From: Trifolium pratense | Lineage: Eukaryota > Streptophyta > Magnoliopsida > Fabales > Fabaceae | Assembly: GCF_020283565.1 (NCBI RefSeq) | Contig: NC_060060.1 | Coordinates: 10,168,001-10,232,000, forward strand | Direction of reading: 5' to 3' | DNA: 64,000 bases | Shown: positions 20,921 to 32,098 of the stretch, piece after piece | Layout: each line of letters begins with the position of its first letter | Numbering within the stretch: the stretch's first letter is position 1 | Position numbers and translations under genes: made by a program | Notes under the pieces: generated by a model | Database searches by the model: none | Told to the model about the DNA's origin: nothing | The model's input: only the letters and a program-made list of their open reading frames with translations

Positions 20921-23220
20921 ATGGGAATTTCTTTTTTCTTCCCTATGTTATTCATCTACTTATTATTAGCAGAGAATTCAAAGGTTGTAGAAGCATGTTC
21001 AGCTGCTACAGATTGTGGTCCAGGCTTCTATTGTGGCCATTGCCCTGGTTTAGGTAGGACTCAATCTGTTTGCACCAGAGGCCAAGCCACCCTTGTAACA
21101 TCCATTGTAAGTGTCTCAGATTCAATCCCATGTTTCTTTTCTTTTTGAAATATCTCTTTCAACCAAGCCATATTGAACTCAAGTCATTAATGAATTCAGT
21201 TAAAGTCAAATTGTTCAGAAAAACCCGGGTTCGAATCCCAGTTGAAATAATTCTTAGTCAGACTTTATTTGAAAAAACTCCAGATTACTAGAGTTTCTTG
21301 TGAACAAGATGATTAAGAGTTAAGACAAAAAACAACAACATATGTTTAGTTTTTTAACCGTCTTTTGTAACTAACTTATGCAGGTAAATGGATTACCCTT
21401 CAATAAATACTCATGGATCATGACACATAATTCATTCAGCATAATGGATGCACCCTCTTTGAATGGAGTTCAAAGACTAACTTTTTATAATCAAGAAGAC
21501 ACTGTCACCAACCAGTTGATGGTATTTGTTAACATCACATCACCCTCTTTGATTGTTATTTATTTTGAAATAAAAATTTTGTTTGGTTATTTCTATTGTG
21601 ATTCTTATTATACATTTGTTTGGTGAATGTTGTTTTAGAATGGAGTGAGAGGATTAATGTTGGATATGTATGACTTCCAGAATGATATTTGGCTATGTCA
21701 TTCATTTCAAGGACAATGCTTCAACTTCACCGCCTTTGTAATCATATCTAATTCTCTTTGTGATTTATTTGAAATTGAATATTTGTATCTGATTCTGTGG
21801 TTATGAGGTTCTAATCTAATGTATCTAATCATGTTTTCAGCAACCTGCAATAAATACTTTGAAAGAAGTGGAAGCATTCTTGACTGAAAATCCAATGGAA
21901 ATCGTCACCATTGTAATTGAAGACTATGTGCGTACGCCAAAGGCATTGATTAATCTATTCACAAATGCTGGTCTAGATAAATATTGGTTTCCTGTGTCTG
22001 ATATGCCAAAAAGGGATGAAGATTGGCCAACTATAACAGAGATGGTTAGAACAAATCGCCGACTTCTTGTTTTCACTTCTGATGCTTCAAAGGAAGCTGA
22101 AGAAGGAATAGCTTATCAGTGGAGGTACATGGTTGAAAATGAGTGTAAGTCCAATGTTGGTCATTGCTCATGGATATCTATACTATATATATGGTCTTGT
22201 TTGGATAAACAACTTAAGCAAGCGCTTATAATATAAACATTTATGATATTAGTGTTTATGTATAAGCTATTTCAATAACAAAAGATAAAATAACGTCAAA
22301 TTGTATTCACATAAGCCTTAAGTTGTTTTCATGTGCTATCCTAGAGAGCTTATGGCAATAAGCTGCAAACAGCTTCTGGACAAGTTGTAAATTGTTTCCA
22401 TAAGCTCTTCCAAACAGTCTCGAAAGTGTTTATGTCAGTAGATAAATTCAAATAAACCAATCCAAACAGACCCTTGATATGAAATGACAATCTCATGTTC
22501 AACCAACTTTCAGCTGGAGATCCTGGAGTTCAACGTGGTTCTTGCCGACGTAGAAAAGAATCAAATCCGCTAAACTCAAGAAGTGCATCACTTTTCTTGC
22601 AGAATTACTTCCCAACATATCCGGTTGAAGCCGACTCTTGCAAAGACAATTCAGCTCCACTTGCAAATATGGTGAACACATGTTACAAAACTGCAGGAAA
22701 TGTGCTGCCTAATTTCATAGCTGTTAATTTTTACATGGTATTGTTCGTTCTTCTATGTTGTCAATTCAAATTCAATAAAAAAGAAAACATCTCAACCTCA
22801 CAAATCCATTTTGGAATTTAATGCAGAGGAGTAACGGTGGTGGTGTTTTTGACGTTGTCGATAGAATAAATGGTCACATGTTGTGTGGGTGCAGTACAGT
22901 CATTGCTTGCCAGGTTAATTTGTATTTCTTGTCCAAATATGTATTGCCTTAAATGCCATTTGTTTGTGAACTTTCTTCTTTATTTTTACGATTTCTTATA
23001 TCTATATGTTTTCTGATGAATTTTGCAGGAGGGAGCACCTTTTGGATCATGCAAGAACATTTCTGTTCCAAGTTCAAGTCCATTGACCAACACTGCTGGA
23101 CGCTTTAATGGTTATGTTCAGTTTTCTGTTAGATCAGCTTCACCAGTCCGTTCTCCAAATTGCTCGCTTTTCCTCTTGTTTTACTTCCTGCTTACTGCAG
23201 TTCTGTTGCAATTTCGATGA
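20921..23220 (+). CDS. PI-PLC X domain-containing protein, secreted, likely GPI-anchored (At5g67130-like)
   Basis: Seven exons: 20921-21106, 21384-21521, 21639-21737, 21841-22144, 22514-22737, 22827-22913, 23029-23220, giving 409 aa with GT-AG borders. Residues 1-25 form a signal peptide (hydrophobic FFFPMLFIYLLLA). A Cys-rich segment follows (CSAATDCGPGFYCGHCPGLG), then the PI-PLC-X fold with WIMTHNSF, GVRGLMLDMYDF and IWLCHSF, which carry the two His positions of the family, and EIVTIVIEDYV. The C terminus ends in a Ser/Pro-rich stretch and a hydrophobic tail (LFLLFYFLLTAVLLQF), a GPI-attachment pattern. Plant members are cell-surface proteins whose phospholipase activity is not established. 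ATG 20921 was chosen because it places the signal peptide at the N terminus; ATG 20834 would add 29 residues. In Arabidopsis the F-box gene that follows here is also the neighbour. Confidence 0.9.
22190..22474. mobile_element. Probable MITE in PI-PLC intron 4
   Basis: The left end GGTCTTGTTTGGATAAAC and the inverted right end (GGGTCTGTTTGGATTGG) form imperfect terminal repeats around an AT-rich body with repeated AAGCTTATG/CATAAGCT motifs. Exact ends and duplication are not certain. It adds most of intron 4 (22145-22513). Confidence 0.6.
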
Positions 23221-24034
23221 ATATATTATTGTAAATCATATGCAAGCTAGGTGAGTCAAGACTCAAGATGAGTTTCTGGTATTGTCATATTTGAATATCA
23301 TATACGAGATAGTCTCTTGAATGTCATGGAATAGTTTAGAAGTTAGAAAATTAGGTGACAAAATTTCAGAATAGTGAAGGCTATAATCAAGAATCTGAGA
23401 AGTCGCCTCAGGTAGATAGCAACGAAGACAGACCAAGAATATATCTGGATCGGTTCAGGTATGTTGTATGTTTGGCATTCTTGATGTGTACACTTTCCTT
23501 ACTTATCTGTCGTCGCATCGCATGTGCATATGGTTTTTGATAAAATAGTTGCAAATGTATTAATTGTTGGCTCACTGTAACGTTTCTCCTCGTTGTCTTT
23601 CAGGTTTTTTAGGAAGACATCAACAGTCAACAGTATAATGATTTCGCAATATCAAGATTGTTGGAAACTCTTGGTCATGATTCATGGTAATGGTTTGTTA
23701 TGATTGAATCCTAAGTCTAACAATTCTTACCATGTGCATTTCCTTCAAACAACGTTAAACTAATTACGTACTGTAATCATGTCTTATGAATTATTTTGTG
23801 AACTTAACCTTTACAACAATTACAATTTGATAGAGTTCAAAATACAAAGTTATGAACCGCAACATGGTGTTTTCTGTACATTATTAAAGAAAGAATATTG
23901 ATATATTCATCTTTTCATGAATCAAATTTAAGAGTACAAGAAGAAAACAATCTGTACATATAAAAAAATTAACAGTGAAAGTATCACTGTTAGAATCAGT
24001 AACTTGGATATTATTCTATACATGCAATCCAGTT
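23221..24034. other. Convergent intergenic region
   Basis: This separates the 3' ends of the PI-PLC gene (+) and the F-box gene (-). The stretch contains their 3' UTRs; I see no further gene. Confidence 0.5.
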
Positions 24035-26057
24035 TTAGATTTTTATTTCAAGAGTTGGACTCATGATAAGTAAATTGTTAAGACAATCCACAGGAACTCT
24101 TGTTCCCCATACATTCATTGATTTGAGCTTGAGGCATTGATCAACTAGGGCAGTAAGTCCATTTTCGGTTACATGACGGCAGCTCCACAGAACAATGGTC
24201 TGAACAAGAACAAGAAGCAATCATATATGACATGGATTTAAGGGAGAAGGAGACATATTTGACACATACTAACATTCAATTTTTACAATTTACCTCCATT
24301 TTTGGACAACTTTTTGAGATGGCAAATAGAGATTCATCTGTGATAAATGTACCACCAACATTCAGATGCCGTAGCGACTTAGTTCTGGAGATCTGTTAGA
24401 ATAATTGCCATCAGAGAAGCAAAAGGAATTAACATTAAAATTATTCAATGATTTGTCCTGCAAAAGATGCAGCAACACCCAAAGTAACAATTCATGAACC
24501 TGATAAATGCCAGAATAATGAAAAGATTCAGATTCCGAAACTTGGACCCCCTGCAGCTGCACTTACATACGGTGCAGCCGCGGCAGGACTGTTGGATCAA
24601 AGACGGAAATATTTTTATAATGATGATGGCATACCAGTTGAACAACTCCTTCATCTGTGATACCAGTTAAACCCCATAATGATATGGATGTGAGATTGCT
24701 GATACACTTTGCAAATGATATTCTGATAAGTCCAGCATCAGTTATTTGACAACTCCAGCGGCTCCTTGGTCTGCAAATACAATAACACAAATAATGTTGT
24801 GTTTGTTTCAGTTGCTAAATCTCTCAGCTTGTCAATGGCAAGTGACACAAACATATTCCATGTTTAATCTAATTGTTGAGAATCCACACTGGCTAATGAT
24901 ATGAGCTAAACAACGGTTACAAATTACAAAATGGTGGGTGGGGGGAATCTTACAAGTCGGTTTTAGCAAGCTAGGCCTAACCCAAATTCATATTATGGTA
25001 TCAGATATCAGCGCCTATCATAGATCTGTTGGACCGCTAGTTATCAGACTACTCGAGTAATCTCACACATGTCCATTATCAGACTACTTGAGTAAACACG
25101 TGTCCATTTCTAATTGCAAGAAAATATGTTAAGAGTCTCATATTAGTTAATGATATGGACTAAATAATCTTACAAGTCGATTTTAGCAAGCTATGCCTAA
25201 CCTAAATTCATATTATGATATCAGATATCAAAGCCTATCATAGATCTGTTGGGCCGGTAGTTATCAGACCACTCGAGTAATGTCACGCATGTTCATTATC
25301 AGACTACTCGAGTAATGTCACACATGTCTATTTCTAACTGTGAGGAAATACAGTAAGAGTCTCATATTAATTAATGATATGGACTAAATAGTGTTTAGTG
25401 AGTTGAGACTTAATCCAACAAATTCTCCACTGTGAAAGGCTATGCAGTTTCAAACAAAGCAGAATGTTCATAGCATTCAAGTATCCAACTAGAAACCTTT
25501 TATCATTGGATTGTCAATTAATTCCTCATCCATTCAAAATTGATTTAACTCAATATTTACACCATTCATCTCCAAAGCTCATAAAATCAACACTAAACTT
25601 TTGAGTTTTGACTTTGATATTAAACAGAAATCATCAAAGACAATATGACAGAAACATTCCACCAATCTTATCATCAAAAACTACAAAGAATCATAGAATT
25701 ATTAGAATTAAGAAAAGAAAAGCAAACATACATATCAAGTTTTCTGAGGTTGTAGGCATGAGAAACAAGTCGAGAAGTTGAATCATCATCCATCTTCCAA
25801 CCAGCAAAACTAAGATTCTGTTTCCTTGCCAGAGATTCCTTCACACCTTGTTTCCATTTCTTGCAAACCTTGCTAGCCCTTACAAAACCACACAATATAC
25901 ACCACAAACATTAATAACTGAAAAAAAGAAAACAAAACATTTATAGTATGATTCATGATCAAACTTACTGTGCCAAATCAGTGAAAGAAGTGAAGAGAAC
26001 AAAAATATGAGCCAACAAGTCAATAGGCAAACGATCAATTTCAGCCTCAAGTTCCAT
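24035..26057 (-). CDS. F-box/LRR protein (At5g67140-like)
   Basis: Five exons on the minus strand: 26057-25969, 25878-25732, 24770-24635, 24392-24294, 24199-24035, joining in frame to 211 aa. Residues about 6-40 (IDRLPIDLLAHIFVLFTSFT..ASKVCKKWK) form the F-box, the SKP1-binding part of an SCF ubiquitin ligase. The remainder is leucine-rich repeats with the AMN1-type pattern: CQITDAGLIRIS, ISLWGLTGITDEGVVQL, HLNVGGTFITDESLFAIS, IVLWSCRHVTENGLTALV. The substrate is unknown. Length is close to the Arabidopsis protein. Intron 2 (24771-25731) is swollen by tandem repeats. The gene is tail-to-tail with the PI-PLC gene, as neighbours in Arabidopsis. Confidence 0.88.
24885..25395. repeat. Tandem repeat array in the F-box gene intron
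   Basis: Repeated blocks share TAATGATATGGACTAAA (at about 24895, 25149 and 25372), ACAAGTCG.TTTTAGCAAGCTA, ATATCAGATATCA, CTATCATAGATCTGTTGG and short ACTCGAGTAAT repeats. About two full units of 220-255 bp plus a partial are present. They belong to the same family as the repeats in CLF intron 3 and at 55465-55660. Confidence 0.7.
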
Positions 26058-26508
26058 AAAGAAGATTCTCCAAATTCACCACTCACAAAACAAAAAAAGA
26101 AAAGATAAAAATTCAACTATGTAAACTATAATTGTTTCGCAACTCAACCTTAATCTATGCTATGCGTGTTGGAAATGGCTTTTGGTTCCACCAAGTTAGC
26201 TTCTTGTTAAATATAATAATAATAATTGTATCCAACAAAAGGCACAATATGAAAAAGTGTCCTCATGTTTTCGTCATCGTTTCACCTTGTCCTTTTCTGC
26301 CACGTAACTTCCTACCTTTTGTGTGTACATATTTTGTTTTTTTTTTTTCATTTTAATATTTTAAAAATGGTGTCACATACTATTTTTATTTACACACAAA
26401 TTCTTGAATCTGTTATCATCGTTACAACAGATTCAGAATCTTGTTGATTGTTTAACAGTGTGAGCTTTGGGGCCATAGATGAGCCATCGCCTCATAGTAT
26501 GGGACCCG

Positions 26509-26542
<34 letters not shown>

Positions 26543-28199
26543 TTTACCGCAAAAAATGATTTAAATTAAATTTGATTGGATGGAATCGAATCGAAAATTT
26601 TGAAATTATTCATTCAAAACCGATTCAAACCTAGCTGCAATTCATGACTTAGAATGTTATTATTAGTTAACTTGGATTTCCATTTGAAAGACTCTATGTT
26701 GGTGTAGTAGCTTGCGGACTCCATGGGTGTGTATGGTAACATAAACAAGTTTTTTTTACTAGCTTATAGTTTTTCTCATATGCTATTTCAAGTAGCGTTT
26801 GAGCTCATAGCTTATAGTTTTTTATACCTTATTCCATTTTTACCCTTTAATTTAATAATTATCCACTCTAAAAAAGAAACTACTCACTATCAATTATGTC
26901 ATTTTATATTTATTAACCACTTTAAAAGCTAATTTTACAAAACACTTTAATTTCAATTAGCTAATTTTTCAGCTATCAGCTATAACTAACTTTTCAGCTA
27001 GCTTATGACTTATTTTTACCGAAGAGACTCTATCTTGGATTTCAAGATGTGTCATGCCTACCAAAAAATGAACTAGGGTAAAGATACGCTTGCTAATATA
27101 AGATGCGACAATGAGTCAATCATACGAATTTATAATTTATGTCATGTTAGTTACGTTCTAGATTTCTTGCTAGTATTTTGAAGATTTCTACCCCCTAAAA
27201 TTATAGTAGTTGTTTATTTTTTTTTCTTCTTCGAACTTAGACCATCTTTATACTCAAAAGAAATAAAAAGTATTACACATCAGAGTTGTATTTTATGTAC
27301 CAAAAGAAATATTACACACTATTATGTGAAACTACAAATAATATAATAATTATTTTAAGTTAGAATAAAATAATAGCTTAAATGTAATTTTGACACCCCC
27401 ATTTTACAAAATTTGGGTCAAGAGCATTCAACGCAAAGTGACCTTTCATTCCGTTGTTTCGTCGTGGCGCGCACACACCCCACCCCCCAACAAGCACCAT
27501 AATTTTGGTCCTCTATTTTTTTTACCACAATTTTGACCTCCTATTTTTAAAAGTTTGTACATTTGGTCCCCTTTTATTTTAGCCTTCAATTATGATTATG
27601 TGGCACTATGTATCATGTTTATGTGGCTACATCATATATAATTTATTATTTTATTGTTTAAATATAATATTATTATTATCTCTTATATTGAAATAATAAT
27701 TAAAAAAACAGAAAAAGAACAAAACTAAAATGCAAAGAAGCATCGTCTTATTGTAAATTAAAAAGGAATTTAGGGTTGTACCAAAAAAAAAAGGAATTTA
27801 GGGTTCTAGCTTCATAAGAAACAAAGACCCAAATGAAAAATATGGAAATCCACACCTCACTCATAAACAAACAATTAGTGGAACCTTTTCTAGTAAACGA
27901 ATTGATGAAGCTTCATATGGGCATTATTACAAGTTATGTTAGGATATTTAAGATGATAAATAGGAGTAAAATTTTAATATAAATAATATATTAGCTCACT
28001 TTTTTCAAAAAAGTATTCAAGAGGATGAGAAAGAATTAGTTGGACACAAATCCAAGAAAAAATTATTTAGGCATACACTCAAAAATTTAAAAAATTAAAA
28101 TAAAATTTAAATTGTCACATCATTTAACCTTTTTTCATTTAATTTTTTTTGCACATGTGAGTGTGCCTAAATAGATTTTTCTTGGGTTTGTGCCCAAGT
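26058..28199. other. Intergenic, repeat-rich
   Basis: This is the upstream region of the F-box gene followed by AT-rich DNA. An (ATT)n microsatellite lies at about 26511-26540. A MITE-like stretch with repeated AGCTTATAG.TTTT motifs lies at about 26720-27035. A 17-bp direct repeat with AGGAATTTAGGGTT occurs at about 27770 and 27792. No gene was found. Confidence 0.5.
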
Positions 28200-28835
28200 A
28201 AGAATTGCTAGCATCTACAATGGAGCTCACCATTTTTTGGTACTTAATCGGGCCTCACGTGTACATATCACTTATTTATAATTTTTTAATAAGCATTCAC
28301 AATGGAGAAATCCAATTTTGAGTACCTAAGTGGGTCTCGCGTATACACATCACTCATTTATAATTTTTTAATAATAGTATCTAATAAGCACTCAATCTCT
28401 CCAACCCAGCACCTCTTAAAAAAATTTAAACGAGTCCCACAAATAACTCAACATCTCATAAATAACTCTACATCTTAATAAATTGATCCCACAAATTCTA
28501 TTAGGTACTATGTGAGAGAGAGTGCTTATTTGAGAAGTTGTACTTATTTGGTACTAAAATGTGTTGTGCTCCAATGGTAGTACATAATAAGTACCATGAA
28601 TACCTAATAGGTACTACACCATTGAAGTCAATCCCTCCAACCCAACAATTCTTAAAAAGTTTTAAATAGGTCTCACCAATAATACATCTAATCAATAACT
28701 CTACATCATTATAAATGGGTCCCACAAAAAATGATATAGGTACCAAGTCTTATTTTAGAATTAGTACCTATTAGGTACTATTTTGATTTTGCTCCAATGA
28801 AAGTACCTATTAGGTACTAGTACTGAAAAAAAATA
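28200..28835. repeat. Degenerate repeats with TACCTATTAGGTAC palindromes
   Basis: Several diverged copies share CAATGGAG or CTCCAATG, GGGTCTCACG/GGGTCCCAC, TCTCCAACCCA and TACCTATTAGGTACTA, in direct and inverted orientation. They look like nested copies of one short MITE family; borders cannot be fixed by eye. Confidence 0.5.
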
Positions 28836-29037
28836 AGAACCGCCTTTGGAAATGATATAAAGAGGATATCAATTACATGAAAAAATAAAATAAAAAAGTG
28901 TAGTATTTATAGATGGAAGGATGATAATGATTGGTCAACAGTCAATAGTCAACAATTAAAGATGTGCATTAGACCAAATATCGGTCAACAGTCAACAATT
29001 CAAAAAAAAATTGATTTTATTGCCATAAAATTTAATA

Positions 29038-29184
29038 CTCCCTCCGATCCTTAATAGAAGAGAAATTTTACTTTTTAGATTCATTGAGAATCTAATGTAT
29101 CTGGTCCATATTATAGACTAGATACATTAGATTCTTAATGAATCTAAAAAGTAAAGTCTCTCTTATATTAAGGACCGGAAGGAG
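29038..29184. mobile_element. Stowaway-like MITE, first of a pair
   Basis: A 147-bp near-perfect palindrome starting CTCCCTCCGATCCTTAATA and ending with the inverse, flanked by TA at 29036-29037 and 29185-29186. The halves share TTTTTAGATTCATTGAGAAT and its inverse, so the single strand would fold into a long hairpin. Confidence 0.88.
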
Positions 29185-29224
29185 TAATTTCTATAAAATT
29201 AAATAATACTCTTTATATAAAGTA

Positions 29225-29371
29225 CTTCCTATGGTCCTTAATATAAGAGGAAATTTGTTTTTTAGATTCATTAAGAATCTAATGTACTTGGTCTGTAATA
29301 TGGACTAGATACATTAGATTTTCAATGAATCTAAAAAGTAAATTTCATCTTATATTAAAGAACGGAGGGAG
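29225..29371. mobile_element. Stowaway-like MITE, second of a pair
   Basis: Also 147 bp, same family as the element 41 bp upstream, with TA at 29223-29224 and 29372-29373. It has diverged from the first (for example CTTCCTATGGTCC at the left end). It ends 82 bp before the start codon of the NAP-related retrocopy. Confidence 0.85.
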
Positions 29372-29453
29372 TATATAAGTAACCAATGAGGTTGTCTACT
29401 GCTGCTAGGGTTTCAACAAAACATACCTATTTCTGCTTTCAAACAACAACGAT

Positions 29454-30219
29454 ATGGTTGCCGACGAGAGTAAGAAGTTGAAAGTTTCTGACAAGAGTGA
29501 TAACTCTGAGGAAATTGATGGAGAAATTGACCTCTCCATCAAAAAGTTGGAGGAAATTCAAGACGAGCTCAAACAGATCGATGAGGAGGCGACTGACAAG
29601 GTTCTTGAAATCAAGCAGGAGTACAATGAGGTAAGTAAACATGTGTATGATAAGCGCACCAATCATATCAAGTCTATTCGTAATTTTTGGCTAGCCGTGT
29701 TTACGATCCATCCTGTTCTTAACACTTTTTTGAACGAAGAAGATCGTAAGATATTTAAGCATTTAAACTCTCTGGAGGTTGAAGACCATGAAGATGTCAA
29801 ATCAGGCTATTCAATCACATTTAACTTCAATCTCAATCCTTATTTTGAGGATACAAAGATTGTGAAGTCGATTACCTTCCTTGGAGAAGGAACAACAAAA
29901 GTTACTAATACACCCATAAAGTGGAAAGAGGGCAAGGAAATTTCCAATGGAATTAGTCAGGAGAAGAAAGGGAACAAGAGGCTTTCTTCTGATATCAGTT
30001 TCTTTAACTGGTTTAGTGAACCTGAGCAGAGAGGTGGTCTGTATAAGAATCATTATAAGATTGCAAATATAATCAAGGATGATATATGGCCAGATCCTCT
30101 TTATTATTTCTGATGAGGCAGATGAGGATGAGAATGAATTTTGTGATGTGGAAAAGGATGATGATGACTCAGGTGATGATGATAATGACCAAGTGTATGA
30201 CGATGAGGAGGAAGAATAG
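29454..30219 (+). pseudogene. Processed copy of a NAP1-related histone chaperone (SET/NAP family), frameshifted
   Basis: An intronless frame of 219 codons (29454-30113) reads as a plant NAP1-related protein (NRP): MVADESKKLKV start, dimerisation helix (about residues 28-75, LEEIQDELKQIDEEATDKVL), and the NAP earmuff domain with FKHLNSLEVED, SGYSITFNFNLNPYFED and TPIKWKEGKEI. Functional NRP genes are split by introns, so this is a retrocopy. The frame stops with TGA at 30111 just where the acidic tail should begin. The tail codons (SDEADEDENEF, then Asp/Glu runs) continue in the +1 frame from 30109 to the TAG at 30217-30219, showing a small indel. NRPs bind H2A-H2B and act in chromatin and DNA repair; a product from this copy would lack the acidic tail. 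Whether it is expressed is unknown. Confidence 0.85.
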
Positions 30220-30705
30220 TATAAAATGCATGATCTTAACATTATCTGTTTTACTTATTTATCTAAGGTTACATGAGTATGTTAATGAAAGACTAAGGTC
30301 AATTGGTGGTTTTCGTCCGACTGTAATTTATTTATTGCCTTTTGAACTTATTTCTAGTTTTATTTCTAATGCACTTTTTTTAAGATACAAACGTGTTTTT
30401 TTTGTACTTTTTTAACCCATTTATAATTAAAATGCAGTATATCTAGTGAATATTTTAGTCACCGCATCATAATAACGTTCAACCTTTTAAAATGCAGTAT
30501 AACTTATTTAATGTTCACAAATCAATTATGCAAATGAACTATGTTTTTCATTTTAATAATACTTTTGGTGAGGTGGTAGAAGAGTGGTAATGCATTGAGG
30601 TGCTAACATAATTGGGATGTCGATGACTTACTATGATATCATGCTTTCCATTTTGCATTTAAAAAAAAACTGCATCATAATAATTACCGCATCAATAATA
30701 GAATA

Positions 30706-30757
<52 letters not shown>

Positions 30758-31249
30758 CATAAAAAAAAATTGCTCAGATTTATTTACTTGTTTCTGTTTT
30801 GGTGCATGGTTGGCTTTGGCTTGTGTTAGATTTTATAGACAAAATCTTAATTTTATAAGTAAACTCAAATTTCATGAGATGTCTTAGATGATGTGTTACA
30901 CTACTTTTTAGAAGGAGCGCTAAAAGGATTCCATTATGATTAATTAGTCCTAATTTGTTAGTTTGTCATAGTGTATTAGATTAGTAGTACATATGTCAAT
31001 TTCTATTAGGAGTACTCAATTAGCTTTGTATAATAAAATTGATAAATGAAATAATTCACAAGAAGAATATGAATGAAAGAATGTTAGTTTGTTAATAGTT
31101 GGACCGGAACGGATGACCACTATGTAGTTTCTATTATTGAAATTATTTGACAAGTTTATGTCCTATGTCAACACTAGTTTTACTGTATAAGTTAGGTTAG
31201 CTCGTCTCGTTGAGTCAAGTTCCTAACCCCAGTACTAGCTGTTTATTTA
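30220..31249. other. Intergenic with (TA)n tract
   Basis: AT-rich DNA including a TA microsatellite at about 30709-30755. No clear poly(A) tail marks the end of the retrocopy. No gene seen. Confidence 0.5.
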
Positions 31250-31433
31250 GGAGTGCTAGCAACACACTCTTTAACAAACACACTCTAACACACCCTCTTC
31301 TATTGGTTAAAATTTATATGGGTCTCATAAAAGTTATATGGGTCCACATTTTTTTATGGGACCCATGTGAATTTCAACCAATAAAAGAGAGTGTGTTGGA
31401 GTGTGTTTGTTAAAGAGTGTGTTGCTTGCATTA
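31250..31433. mobile_element. MITE with long inverted repeats, copy 1
   Basis: Arms GTGCTAGCAACACACTCTTT and the inverse, continuing into AACAAACACACTC, bound a short centre with GGGTCTCATAAAAG. A second copy of the family sits in the gypsy LTR at 31863-32052 in the opposite orientation. The target duplication of this copy is unclear. Confidence 0.75.
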
Positions 31434-31603
31434 TTCTTCACGTCAACTCACTTCGCTTATCTAGGTCCAACCCCAACATAGTTTGATTGTTTAAGTCATG
31501 CTAACTCACATCCGACCTCAACACTATTTTGAATGTTCGATTCATGTCAACACTAACTTGAGGGTCCAAGTCATGTCTGCTCACATCGCTCAGGGTTCAA
31601 GTT

Positions 31604-32098
31604 TGATGTAGGAAGGTTGGCCGCGCCAGATTGAAGATCAAGTGATGCGCAAGAAAGGTTCACTTGGAAAATAGTGAAGATTTAATTTTATATTTTAGCT
31701 AGATTTATTATTTTTATATTTTAGCAAGATTTATTATTTTTATTTAGCTAGGTTTGTTATTTTTATTTTTACAATCTTTTAGAAGATTTGTTATTTTTAT
31801 TTTTCACTACTATTTAAACTAAACTATTGTAGCCTTGAAAGGCAACTTTTTGATTTAATAAAAGAATAATGCTAGCAACACACTCTTTAACAAACACACT
31901 CCAACACACTCTTTTTTATTGGTTGAAATTCACACGGGTCCCATAAAAAAATGTGGACCCATATAACTTTTATGGGACCCATATAAATTTTAATCAATAG
32001 AAGAGAGTGTGTTAGAGTGTGTTTGTTAAAGAGTGTGTTGCTAGCACTCATCTTTAATAAAATATAGAGTTTTCTCTTAAATTTGGTGTATTCCAAAT
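31604..32098 (+). repeat. Gypsy 5' LTR, left part
   Basis: This matches 45687-45981 of the 3' LTR apart from the 190-bp MITE and its duplicated TTTAATAAA. It breaks at CAAAT (32094-32098), the duplication of the Sirevirus insertion, and resumes after the second CAAAT at 43672. Confidence 0.92.
31863..32052. mobile_element. MITE copy 2 inside the gypsy LTR
   Basis: A 190-bp element with arms containing ATGCTAGCAACACACTC and the inverse, flanked by the 9-bp direct duplication TTTAATAAA (31854-31862 and 32053-32061). The empty site is visible in the 3' LTR at about 45938-45946. A 9-bp duplication fits Mutator-like elements. Confidence 0.88.

Noticed and set aside
21220..21245. GGTTCGAATCCCA in PI-PLC intron 1 as a tRNA or SINE B box
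   Set aside because: No A box at the right distance, no cloverleaf arms and no flanking duplication; a lone 13-bp match is weak.
29811..30242. Minus-strand Ser-rich 143-codon frame
   Set aside because: Antisense of the NAP-related retrocopy; the Ser run comes from complementing the GAT/GAG acidic tail.
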